A stretch of DNA of 64,000 nucleotides from Owenia fusiformis (taxonomy: Eukaryota > Annelida > Polychaeta > Sabellida > Oweniidae). The position numbers and the translations under genes were made by a program. The first letter of the stretch is position 1; each line of letters begins with the position of its first letter. Below, in pieces: positions 1 to 12,200 of this stretch. The stretch lies in NCBI GenBank assembly GCA_903813345.2, contig CAIIXF020000006.1, positions 33,889,524 to 33,953,523 on the forward strand, read 5' to 3'. Below the pieces are notes generated by a model. It had not been told where the DNA came from, made no database searches, and saw only the letters and a list, made by a program, of their open reading frames with translations.

Positions 1-2074
1 ACTGACAGCCAAAAGGTGCCAATTATGGGAAATGGAGTAGGTCCTTTAATACCTTGTGCTGACCAATAGCCAAAGTTCCATGTAAGGTATCTAAAACAAA
101 GATTTACACCAAATTATTTGTAATTTCAAAAGTAAAGTAAAGGGTGGTTATCATTAAATATATAGTAGCCCGGACAAAATTGTTCAGTGGTCACTTTTTC
201 TTTAATAACTTTTTGAACTTTCAGTATTATCAAAATTCTGACATAAAAAAATATTTAAGGAACATCTCTTATTTTATTGATATTATAGGCGTTCATAGTA
301 TGAGTGACGCAAATACATAATTCACCATTTTGCCTCATATTAGTTCAAAATGGCGGCATCCATATTTCGTGAATTTGAATGTTCAGTTGAAAGTTGATAT
401 TTAAAGATCGTCAGGCCATATGTCATATAATGCAGCAACTGACCAATCATCAAATACAAGAAGTCAATTCCCTCAAAAGGTATATGAAATCAACTCTATT
501 GAAATGTTCTGAGTTGTGTTCAAGAGGATGTGAAAAGGTGTCCCCCTCCCCAATGTGCGGGGTGTTATGAGAGTCGGTCCTCAATCTTTTCAAGATCTCC
601 AATCAGCCATCTCAGAGGCCATTGAAAAGCTGCGCACGTGACTAGGAAAGACATTACAAACTGTGGCAGTATGACCCTATAGTTGCACAGGTTGCACAAG
701 TCTTGCGACCTTACCAATATACTCATACAATGTACAAACATTTTTAAGTACTGGTATACATACAAGTCAATTTAAAACAAAAGGTTATAAATGCAGTCAT
801 TACCTCGTACCAAAGCAGCAGTCTGCATGATGTCGTAGGCCTATGACATTTCTTAAATATTAACTTTCAACTGAACATTCAAATCCACAAAACATGGATG
901 CCGCCATTTTTGAAAAAATATGAGACAAAATGATGAATTATGTATTTGCGTCACTCATACTATGAATGCCTACAATATCAATAACTTAAGAAATGTTCCT
1001 TAAATATTGTTTTATATGTCAGAATTTTACTCTAGTTTTCAAATATGTGATCAGACTTTGACAATAATGAAAATTGAAAAAAGTTATCAAAGAAAAAGTG
1101 ACCATTGAACAATTCTGTCCGGGCTACTATTATATTGACTGAGCCTTAGTGTCAGCCTTGGTGATATTTTCCGAGGCCAATATCATATTTTCTCGACGAA
1201 AAAATCATATTCCACCACGACCATCAATAACCGATTCATTCCATAATATTTTTCTGATTGAATTGATTTTTTCTGATTGACTCCATTTATCATCACCCTA
1301 TGGCGTATATGGTAGTGACATAAAATGATATAATTTGATTCAACTTTGAACTTTTTTCAAGTATTAAAATAGAACGAAAAATGTGAAAATCAAGAGAAAT
1401 CCCCGGGAATAGTTCTGATATGGGATGTGATACAGGATTTCGTGGCCGATACGAGATCCAATACGGGGATTTTTTGAAAATCAATTCGATAATTCTATTC
1501 CTGTTTATTTCCCAGGGAAAATATGCCATTATTGAATAAAATGGTATAATCTTTGGTGTTAAAGTTGTTTTTGGACCATTTTTCTAAAAAATTATAATAT
1601 TTGAGTTTTAAGTATGTTGTTGTAAACGATTTGTGTCATCTTGTGAAATAATTTAGTAGAGGTCTATTCAGATCATTGTATTTTTGGTATTTTTGTGATA
1701 ATCGATGAAAACGAATAGTTCCTATTGGAATATGATATCCCAGTTAAGTCAATGGGGCACATCCCCATGTTAAGTCAATAACCCTTGCTGAGCTTAATGC
1801 CCTGATTCCTCATTGTAAGTATCATTTAACATTGTAATCATCATTTTACAACTAAAATTTAATTTTTACCATGGGGATATTTGCCCCATATTGCAACCCG
1901 TCCTTTTAACACAATCAAGTTATTTCTCAATAAAGTAGATGCTCCATTTTTATTTCACCCTGTAGTATTGTAGTAATGTAAAACCAAATAATTAACTTAC
2001 ATGTATAGAGCAATTAGCACGCCTGTTATGATCAATAGTGTATCAGAGACTTCTACTAGCCCAAGGATATTCAT
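1..2074 (-). CDS. Cytochrome P450, CYP3-clan (5' part only, cut by window edge)
   Basis: Partial gene. Coding exon 1 is 2001-2074 (ATG at 2074) with a GTAAGT donor at 1995-2000. Exon 2 runs from 90 (acceptor TTTTAG just upstream) off the left edge. The joined peptide starts MNILGLVEVSDTLLI, continues as a hydrophobic membrane anchor, then reads [20 protein letters not shown], the proline-rich hinge that precedes the catalytic domain in microsomal P450s of the CYP3/CYP5 type. The product should be an ER-anchored haem monooxygenase. The same two exons of the complete P450 at 6255-13525 are almost identical in protein and have the same exon sizes, so this is a tandem duplicate in the same orientation. 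Intron 1 here is about 1.9 kb against about 0.27 kb in the neighbour; roughly half of it is a MITE (165-1127). The haem-binding region lies outside the window, so it cannot be said whether the gene is intact. Confidence 0.85.
165..1127. mobile_element. MITE/foldback element with ~240-bp inverted repeats
   Basis: The termini read GTAGCCCGGACA and its complement, flanked by TA on both sides (163-164, 1128-1129). The inverted arms stay alignable for about 240 bp (to ~400 and from ~860). No transposase is visible. It sits in intron 1 of the left P450 and is absent from the same intron of its tandem copy. Confidence 0.8.
1140..1990. other. Remainder of P450 intron 1, no gene seen
   Basis: AT-rich intronic sequence between the MITE and exon 1 of the left P450. 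I see no exon, RNA gene or clear repeat boundary; open frames here are short and lack family signatures. Confidence 0.5.
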
Positions 2075-2707
2075 CTTGTCTCTTATCTGGAAATGTGAGA
2101 CACAGGACGATAAACAATTTGACAACCTTTCACAAAATCAGGTTACTACATTTTGATATTTAGGTAATTTGATGAAATTTCATGACCATGTGCTATTTTC
2201 AGGTAAACATACTAGTAACTCATTCCATACACGGTCTACAACTTTTATTTTTGCACAAAAGGTGCAATTAGTGTACCTAGATTATTAATTGAGGGTTGAC
2301 AATTCTTTAGAATGTATGAATAACTAGAATACTCAGTGGTCAGAATTCCAAAGTGCAGTCTGACATTTAAGCGAATGGTTGTCATATAGAATGTACATGT
2401 TCTTTAACTTATCACTTACGACGGCTTGTGTGTAGTTTTATTTTGTAGCTGCACTATACAAGTCAATAGTATAACCAAATATGTGTTGTTTGTATAATGG
2501 ACTTTCAATTGAAAGCCCGTGCTTGTATATGTTGATATCCATATTGACCCAATTAGACTGAAAGTGAAAAGCTTAAGACTTACCGTTTATTTTGCCACTA
2601 AAATCACTTCATTTGTTTCAGTTGCAGCCTTAACCACTTGTATTTGAAGGGTCAGAGAAAACTGCTTAAATATCTCCAATATTTGCATATGCAATACTGA
2701 CTGTTAT

Positions 2708-2762
2708 TTCAACACATTTACCAATGGCAATCTATATTTGTAAGTTTGCCTTTAATATTAAG
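2708..2762 (-). promoter_or_regulatory. Upstream block shared by both P450 genes (copy 1)
   Basis: About 630 bp upstream of the ATG of the left P450. It matches 14118-14170, about 590 bp upstream of the second P450, including TTCAACACATTTA and TATATTTGTA with small indels. It is either a remnant of the duplicated 5' flank or UTR, or a retained regulatory segment. No start site can be read. Confidence 0.4.
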
Positions 2763-2879
2763 ATATTGTGAACACGCAAATGTAGAAATACTTTGTATCT
2801 GACGCAGGCAAGTTGGTATAAGGTCAATATATGGTGAGGTACATGGTGTGTAGCAAAAATATAATGAGAAAATAAGTAG

Positions 2880-3375
2880 TTCACTTCAGTTCAGTTCAAT
2901 TCAGTGTCTTTATTTCCTCCACATGGGTGAAGATCTTAAACATTACATATAATTACAGACAATTCACATTAACAGATTATTTACATTTGTACATATTAAT
3001 AGTTACATATAGATTCACATTTAGAGTTTTTACATTTCTGTTTGTTTGATTACTGTTTTCACCATTAGATCAATGTACTATACACTATTCGATAGGAACT
3101 GTTCCATTGTACCATCTTGGCAATTTTGAAGTACATCAGTCGTGCTTCCTAGTAACGTTTCTACTATGATATTTTCAGTAGTGTTCAATAATTGAACTGA
3201 TAATTCAATAGGTAGTATTTTAACAATACCATCTAATAGTTTCTCTCTCAAGTAAATAACTCGGACATGCTGGCAGTGAAGAACAAGGTGACTGACCATA
3301 TCAACAATTGTCAACTTTTTACATGCAAGGCATTTCGTTTCTTTTTCGGTAAACCACTGAAGCCGGTATTATCCA
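2880..3375 (-). mobile_element. 5'-truncated non-LTR retrotransposon (LINE) 3' end
   Basis: On the minus strand a frame reads CLACKKLTIVDMVSHLVLHC, the Cys-rich C-x2-C...H-x4-C knuckle typical of the C-terminal end of LINE reverse transcriptase proteins. It continues to a stop at about 3078. Downstream come a short UTR with AATAAA and a terminal stretch of short GAACT-type repeats (2886-2905). A TAA lies just upstream of the conserved part, near 3370. The copy is heavily 5'-truncated and dead. It lies between the two P450 genes. Confidence 0.65.
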
Positions 3376-3449
3376 GGACCCATTGAATCGGTTCAATCAC
3401 GACTTACCGTTACTTAAGTTACCGACGAGACTGCGAGACTTAGTGCAAA

Positions 3450-3780
3450 ACATGGCACGGTCCCATGGCACACCCTATGGCATAGACTATGCCACCCCCG
3501 TGGACACTATTTTGAGTCAAATTCTTGCAGATTTATATGCCTCATGCGACTACAAGTTTTGCTCAAAAGCCCCTTTTCAAAATGGTCACCAGTTTCAAAA
3601 TGGTCACCATTTAAGTGTAAATTTTAATGTATTTTAGACACAACATAACCAATGTCATAGGGTGCCATGGCACCATGCCATGTTTTGTACTAATCTGTGT
3701 GGTTAGTACAAAACATGGCACCATGCCATGGCGCTGTGCCATGCCATGGGCTCTAGGACATTATTTCGAGTAAAAATCTT
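3450..3780. repeat. CCATGG-rich hairpin and direct repeat
   Basis: A stem of at least 18 bp (TTAGTACAAAACATGGCA and its complement) is centred near 3697 and extends imperfectly through repeated GCCATGGCACCATGCC-type words. The flanks at ~3511-3570 and ~3758-3825 also form a diverged direct repeat (GACACTATTTTGAGT against GACATTATTTCGAGT). The short plus-strand open frame here has no protein signature and I do not call it. Confidence 0.55.
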
Positions 3781-3879
3781 GCTGATTTTAGGCCTCAATG
3801 TGTGTTGAAGTTCTGCCAAAAAGCGGGAAATTAGCTTTGAAGAACTTGAACTCACATAAGGCATATAAATCTGCGAGAA

Positions 3880-4110
3880 TTTGGCGAGAAATAGTGTCCT
3901 ATATCCTATAGCAGAGTGGATGACATAACCTAAAATGGCGGCCATTTTTCAAAATTGCCACTCACTAGCCAAATTATAATTGGAAAGTGTATCATGCTCA
4001 TCAGTATTCGCATATCAAATATGTGGAAAATCCTGATTTCTGAACAAAATAGCTCCACTACTTTTTCAGATACAGCAAAAATCGTAAAATAGCGTTTACT
4101 ACCCCTTTTC
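3880..4110 (-). repeat. Dispersed AATGGCGGCC-type repeat, copy 1
   Basis: Contains AAAATGGCGGCCATTTTTC followed by a TAGCCAAATTATAATTGG block. The complement closely resembles 44110-44310; 29280-29430 is the same family in this orientation. It is probably part of the repeat superfamily described under 24735-25625 and 43857-44310. Confidence 0.5.
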
Positions 4111-4114
4111 AATT

Positions 4115-6110
4115 AGATGGTTGTCAAGTTTTTTAGATATTTTAGAGCATTTTAGAGCGTCCTTCGTGGGTCAAAACGTTAAAAATACGCCATCACGCGT
4201 AACATTTTAGGAGCGCGCTATTTTTCAAAAGGATGTAGAATCATTATTTTTTCATCAATTTTGATGACACAGGTAGGAATTAGAAACAAGGTTTTGGCTT
4301 AAATTTATAAATCTGAAGAAAACAGATTAAATTTCCTTCAAACATTTTAGATATCGAATGATATGTAGGGTATGAAAAATGTTCCATTTAGTATTTTTAG
4401 CTTAAAAATGCGTAAACTTTAAGTCCAGCCATCATGTACGCGTATTAGAATAATAAAAAAAATATATCAAAATAAAAACATTTTAGATAGAGCTTTTTAA
4501 TATATTTTAATCGTGGAAAATTTCAAAGACTTTCAAACGATGCGAAAGAAAAAGTATTAAAATTGTCCCAAGTAGATTTTTGACGTATTTTCATTGAGTT
4601 TGTAGTTATGATGGCATTTAGAATTTTAGAGAAAATTGTTGATCTCGTGACATTACAAAGTATATGCCCCTGCAGTATTGAACATCGGTTCGAAAGATTT
4701 TTACAATAATACATTCACAATAATTGTTTTTCTAGTTTTATGGTTACCATTTTTATTATTTGGGAGAATTTCCCCTCATTTTGGTACTTTGAATCATTAA
4801 TAACTTCACCAATCTTTGGGAGATATTATGTTTGACTAGGATTACATGTTGCTAGCATTTTTGTCACTCCCTATGGATCTGATTCTCCCTTAGACTTAAA
4901 TCAAACCTAGGACTGGAAACATAAATTGACATCATTTACCGTACTTAGTTTTTTTTAACAATTACAAACGGTCGGAAATTGATGAAATTCGAAAATCGAC
5001 ATCCGATCTTAGCTAACGGGAATCGGTAGATTAGCCGCAAATCATATATGACAGAATATTCACCTATCGAGTTTTCGCAAAAAATTAATAAAGTTAAAGG
5101 CATAATCAGATCTACTTAGATTCTTCTGACAATCGCTTCAATTTTAGAATATTTTAAGCTCATATCATTCCCTGTCATATCTATTTTCTAAAAATACCCA
5201 AAGTATATACTGAATTAGAGGAAAACTTGGTTTATCAAATAAAAGGATTAATGCATGTCATTTGTGTCAATTATATATACGTATGATATATGTCATTGGT
5301 GTCAGACATACTGTCATACCATATATCATATCATGTCATACGCAACGAAAGAACTGTTTCTTGATATATGAATAGCATATTATTTATTCAAGTTTGCCAT
5401 TTATTGGATTTATGTTAGACATTTGACAATCTGAAAGGATTATCTTTTTTTTAAATAACATTAATTCAAATATTTGAAGAATCTAAGCCCCTTTTTGATT
5501 TAAATTAATAATCTGCACATGTCCGAACCTAATCATGCATGACAAAGCAAATTAATTCAGACCTTTGACAGTTTGAGTATGTTCCTCCCTTTAAGATGTT
5601 CTGGCTGAAATGTATAATGTGTATGTGGAACGGGGTAGAGAAAGTGTTATGTACTAGAATGTTTTGGATACAGGTTTTACCTCAAGGGAAATATGTGTAT
5701 ATCTTGAGGTACAGCAGGGACCGAGGGATATACACAGATTTTCAAATTTGCCAGTTAGTTCTGTTCTTTGTTAGTTCTGTTATCTATTATCGTGGTCAGG
5801 TGTAACAGTTTTATTATAACAATTGAACATGACACCTATATTTTTTTATTAATTTTTTATTTCAATTTTGATTTTTGTATTGATTCTTAAGGTCAACTCT
5901 GTACACGTATCTTCATTTTCAATCACAAAAGGAACTTTCTTTTACAAGATGGAAAGATTTGGTATAAGAATGTCTAGCAGCATGCTTTTATTCACATATC
6001 TATTACTTCATTGACAAGCTACAATCCAAAATAGGCGTTATGAAACGTTAAGTAGGCAAGCGAAACTTACACTACCAGGCCAAAGAAGATAATATACTAT
6101 TATATCCGTG
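4115..6110. other. Gene-free spacer downstream of the complete P450
   Basis: AT-rich intergenic DNA. I see no coding exon, RNA gene or well-bounded element. A short ATATATCATA-type palindromic stretch lies near 5270-5345. The open frame at 5596-5805 has no recognisable domain and is not supported. Confidence 0.5.
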
Positions 6111-6113
6111 TAC

Positions 6114-6119
6114 TTTATT
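6114..6119 (-). promoter_or_regulatory. Candidate polyadenylation signal of the complete P450
   Basis: AATAAA on the minus strand about 136 nt downstream of the TAA stop at 6255-6257. It is the nearest canonical hexamer I noticed; the cleavage site was not determined. Confidence 0.4.
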
Positions 6120-6254
6120 ACATAACAGTTTAACTGGTTTCGATCTTAAAACGTCTCAAAGATATTTTGAGAATAAATGAATACGTTGGTGATACAATTG
6201 CCTCCTGGAGTTGCCTCCGATCCCCTGCCTCATATTCAGCTATCACTGCGCACT

Positions 6255-9200
6255 TTAACGTCTCTGAACCTTTAGGTATAGACCATTCTTTGCATGCATC
6301 TGACCAGTCTGAACAAGCGGAATTGGATCCTAGAAATATGGGTTTAGGTTGGTAAATAAGTGCAATGAACACAGAATCCACATTTCATTTGTGCATGCTT
6401 GCAATAAGATGCTAAAATAATATGCTAAAAGATTCTCTTTTTTAATTAATTTCTTCTTAATCAATAAAGTATGCTCTGGTCATGCTTGTGCTATACACTT
6501 TTAATATCATATAAAAAAATGAAAAAAATATCTATTGTAATAATATGCAAATATGAACTGGTATTTTCTCATCAAAATAAGCTAATTATGAAATAAATCA
6601 AAATTACTATTATAGTACCTCTGTCTTCTCACAAGGTAGAACCCTCAATTTCTGTATCATTTTGGCGAGACACAATTTCACCTCAGTCTGAGCCAATCGC
6701 ATTGCAATGCATGACCTTGGGCCAAGTCCAAATGGTTGAAAATAGTATGGGTTGCGCTTTGCCTTTTCTTCAGCAGAAAATCTGTGTAGAATAATAAAGA
6801 GACTTCAGTTCTTTACAAAAGTGAGCGTTGGATTTGTCTGTGCATAGATGAACTTCACATTTTGCTTCATTTATAAAGAATGCATCTTAGATTTAGGACC
6901 TCTGTTTAAAAACACAAGTTTTTCATCTTTAAGGTGATTCTTCGTAAATGTGAAATAAAAGAAGAGAATTTAGTGAAAATGTAAAACATCTGGAACAAAC
7001 AGATCACGCCTCGAATAAATACATATACACTTCAGCAAGGATTGGTATCGAATAATATATTTTCACATATACAAGAATGTGATGTTAAAAGTATAGAAAG
7101 CTTTTTAGGGCATAGCATTGATCTCCGACTTTTTCCCAAAACATGCAAATAGGATGACACATGACGTATACAATTTTTTTCCATTTTATCGCCATGGTGT
7201 ATCTCTTTAGCAAAAGAGGGATGATGCAGAATAGACCCTCAGTATATAAATCAATTTGGAATGCCTACCTTTCAGGGATGAATTTTTCAGGGTCAGGATA
7301 TATATCAGCATCATGGTGTATTCCATACACAGGGATTGTTATTATGGCATCCTTTGGAATAGTTATCCCTTCAATTGTAATAGTCTCAGTACATTGGCGC
7401 TCTATTCTATTCAACATCAAGGAGAATGATAAAAACAATTTGGCCATAATGGTGAATACAAGATTCAGAATAAGAAATAAATTGGAAAAATTAAAACGGA
7501 CTTGCTGGAAACACTAAATTGGAAAAATTAAACTGGCATATTATTTTATGTATGTAGGAAAGAATAAACTAGCATACTGTGAATTTATTAAATAGGAAAT
7601 ATTAAACAGGCATATTTGGAATATACTAAATAGAGGGTGAGCCATAAAAGGTATCCCAAACCCTAACATGGGTCATATATATATATAGAACATTTCAACA
7701 TTGTTCAATGTTCTTTCATTCAAGTAAGTTTCATTGGTCTATTTCAATGGTAACGATCCTAGAAGCAACAAGAGCCATTGCACAATGAGCGTGTCTATGA
7801 GCGTGTAGTCAGAACTTCTTCACCTGATGCATTCAAGTTTGCCTCCAGAGACAAGACCGGCATTTTGAGCATGTTTTGTAAAATGGCCATAAAATCGTGA
7901 CTATTTGGAACATACCAATGAAACTTGGTTGAATGAAAAAAAATTGAACAAGATATATTTGTGCCTAGTGCCAAATATGACTTTTAACCCATGCTGAATG
8001 ACTGATTTATTAAAATCTTTTTGGGTTACCCTTTTTAGCTCAACCTGTATAAGCTATTGCTTGAACACTTTACCTGGGTGCACCAGGGAACAATCTTTGA
8101 CTTTCCTCTATCACACTCTCCAAATAGGTCATCTTTGGTAACATCTCATATGTTATATCATCCTAAATAAACATAGAAAATATAAAACTTTGTACAAAGT
8201 TCCTAATTGGACACAAGAAGCTCATTAGGGGAAAACAGACAATGGTCAGTGAACACCCTGAAAATGCCTTTAAAAGTTTTGTTTACCTCAGCGCCTGTGA
8301 CTTCCATAATCTCTTCATAAACCTTTTCTTGGATGTCCTGGTGAAGAGCCATTTCATAAGCAGCCCAACTAACTGTATTAGAAACTGTGTCATATCCAGC
8401 AAGGATAAACACAATTGCATTTGCCAAAATCACATCATCTGGGAGTCCTATTATGGAGACGTGGAAATGATAAGTATTTTGTTAATAACATGAATCAAGC
8501 TTTGAAGAGTGGTATTCACCCAATACATTATAGATAGAGCCCATGCTCTAACTAATACTCATATGAGTATCATTTTTTAAAAAAAAGATTCCAGTGACTT
8601 CCAATTTGATGAATATGATATAAATTAAAATGAGTTAAAACTACAAAAGAGTAAATAATTAATTTTCGGTAAAAATAACAAATTTCTACAAAAAATTTAG
8701 ACTTTTTTCTGAAAACCATGTTTTTAATGGAATATACTTACTTTTACTTTCGTCCTCGGCATCTTGTGCTTTCAGTATGAGACTCAGAAAGTCATTATGT
8801 TTCTGGAAATATTCAACAAAATTGCAATTTTATATTGGCAGCTTGCTGAAAACATAATTATGCAATATACAAAACAAAACATCTAAGAATTTAAGGCCTG
8901 AACTCAATGGAGTAAGTGCAAGTGGACTGATTACCATCCCTCCAAGGTGTCGTTGTAAACTTTGCACAAATGAGTAGCATGAATGCTGAGTTTAGGAGCA
9001 ACCCTAGAGTGGAATGAATCAATCACAATGCATCAAGTCTGGAGCTTAAAGTCTTTTCACACATTGTAAAATATTTTATACAATATCACTTAAAAGATAT
9101 GAAATCACTTAAAAGGAAACGTTTGCAAATGTGGAGTTGTCAGTGCATCAATTTCACTTTGTAGATGGATGTTCTGGATTGTGTACATCCTTTCTATACT

Positions 9201-12200
9201 CTATATATGTTTCTATATACAACTTCTTGTCAACCAGGTTTCCATTTTTACAACTGGCATTTAATTCATGTGAACTCTAAATAATATGCAAACATTAATT
9301 ATTTATAACCCAATTATTTTGGTTTTAAGTTTAATGTCCAAATTATATTTTATTGTCCTAATATGTACATGACGTCATTAGCCATAATATTGACACTTAC
9401 GTTTGAATCAGCCTTTCTATTTGCCATTGCCTGAGCCATAATGTTCTTAAAGAATGCAGCAGTTTTATCTGGTATTGCTCCAATCCCAGATTTTACAATT
9501 AATGGGGCAAGAACAGGTACCACGATAGCAACTGAAATAAATTGGATATTTTTTATTTTTATAAAATCAAACTTTATTAATACAACTGGTAATTTAAAAG
9601 CTATATTTTGATACTGAGATAAATGATGAGAAAGATGTAACTTGTTTCTATTTTTTATATAATTGTATGGATGTAATGTAAAATAGAAAATTTCCAGAAA
9701 GAGTATGCCAGAGCACAAGGTATTTTGAAAAATTCCTCTTTACTACAGAAAACTGCATATGACAGAAGACTTGAAGGCAAGGAATATCCCAGAGGTCAAC
9801 AAAGCAAACCCTGAAATGGAATGCCTACAAAGCAAACCCTGCAGATGAATCAGGCTGTTCTTTCTATTACTGTGCGCCTGGTTAATTTCGCGAGTTTTAA
9901 TTTCGTGAATTTGTTGAAAACACAATTTAACGGCTATTAAATTTCACGAATTTCACAAGTTTAAAATTCATTATTCTCGGATTTCATGAGCTCTGTAAAC
10001 TAATTAGGTGTATAGTAATTGCACTGATGTCATATCCAGATGAGATTTACAATTACTAGGATCTTTGTCATCGGCAAGCTGCCTATTGCATGGTCAATTT
10101 TGGTGGGCAATCTGCGCGAGATTCGATTTTGAGGTTCGGTCTTTGCACATTAAATCAAAATATTTACACCCATGCGCATATGGATATCCCAATTATCGCC
10201 AAATAACACTAGACAAAACGTTTTACAAAAAACGAATTGCATCATGGCCCTGGGTAATAACAAATATCCGTGGATTTAATCTGCAGTTTCGCGAAGATAA
10301 ATTTTTGCGATTTTACAACACTCACGAAAAGCGTGAAACTAAGTTACACGCGAAAAATACCGGGCATACAGTATTTTACATTACATGCATACAATTAGAT
10401 AAAATACAATTACAGAAATTTCAAGTTTCATCTTTCTTATTATTATCTCAGTATCAAATATGGCTTTTAAATTACCAGTTGTATTGACCCCTTTTTAAAA
10501 TTAGCTTTTTAATTACCAGTGTTTTAAATAAATCTTCTTTTTTAACAATTACATTTCCAATTTTTTGATCATTTGTAATATTTAAATAAATTGAATATAA
10601 TGAACAGCATCCCCAATCTTAAATATACCAATTAAAAAAACATGTTTCACCAATATCATACGATACTAGCACCTGATTTATTCAAAGGGATTTCCAGCAA
10701 ATGTATTTGTTTGCATTTTCTTTGCTGAGAGAATATGATTTTAGTTATACATCACTGACATCTTTATTTATAAAGACTATTCTAAATCCATAATAAAACT
10801 TCAAACAAGATCAAGAATTTCTCTTATCAAGGATAGTGAATTCATTCTAGACCTTTAACAAGATCTAGAATTTCTCTTATCAAGGATAGTGAATACATTC
10901 TAGACATTTAAAACTACATTTTGAGGATGACATACTAAGAAGTGCAGTTCCTCGAACTACTCCAAACTTAAAGAATTCAGCAGTATGTGGAACAAACTCA
11001 GACTCTGGATTATTCTGAACCTGTGCATCTATTCCAAATCCAACCGCTGCCACCATATCCAATGCACATTTTCCCACAAGACTGGAAAAAGTAAATATGT
11101 GAGGCAAATATTTTGAATGTCATTATGAAGGAAATCAGATAGGAATTTAAGAAAACAGGCATTATGATATATATGTAATATCATGATGCGAAAACATCAA
11201 GCAATTCATTAACCTCTTGAATCCAAGGCTCTAAAATTGGTTGAAACCAGAGAATTTTTGCCATTTTACTAGATACCTATACAACTTTAGATGTTCAACT
11301 AGAAAAATTAGACGGCGTGGATTATTCGTTCAGATTTTAAGTCATTGTTGTGTAAATTGGAAAAAAATTGTTCAAATAAGAGCAATTTTAGTGAAAAATT
11401 TTGTCTATTGGTTTCAAGATTATTTCTGAGGTGACGAGAAATCTCGTCACTCTGGGTTTCAAGATTATTTCTGAAGTGACGAGAAATCTCATCACTTCAG
11501 CTAGTCAAGAGGTTAAAAGCTGTGACTAGCATTTATACACAAGACATCCTTAACATGACCAAATGTCACCACCTATGAATTTGAAACATATGCAGTTATA
11601 TAGTTTGTTAAGTGCGTGGTAGTAACAGGAAGACAATACTAAAATTTCCTAATTACTCTTTGAATTCAAACATCTCATCAGCATCTGCTCTTTCTCCCAT
11701 TTTTTCCAACAGGGTTTTGGTATAGAGGTTTAAACTATCTATCATCTGTAAACACATACAAATAATGATTTCATAATCTGTAGATTAACAAATTCATTCT
11801 TATAGTGAACCCAGCCCTGATTGTATATTGAACTCTGACTTTATTAACTATGTAGTACCACAAGGATCTAATTAGGGCCTCCTCTAATATTGATTAATTA
11901 TTTTACAAAAATAACATTAAATTAAGAATCAATGTGTTAACTGACTACTAAAATGAGAGTTTTTAAAAATTTACCCTTTTAATCTTGCCACTGGTGAAAG
12001 TCTGGCTCATTATGCTTCTTGTCTTCTTCCATTCCTCACCAGTCAACTCTGTCAACATATTGCTTACAGTTGGTCCAAGTACTGACGGCAATTTCTGAAA
12101 CAGAAATATTGAGATACATCATAGTATGCAAAATGCTAGCCTATGAAACAAATAGAGAATAACACATTTTGGGATCAACAGCCTGTACTATCCCTTGGAA

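Noticed and set aside
5596-5805. 69-residue plus-strand ORF downstream of the P450
   Set aside because: Isolated, no start context or family motif, in AT-rich intergenic DNA.
7161-7517. 118-residue plus-strand ORF
   Set aside because: Antisense to P450 exon 12, which encodes the PERF-region motif.
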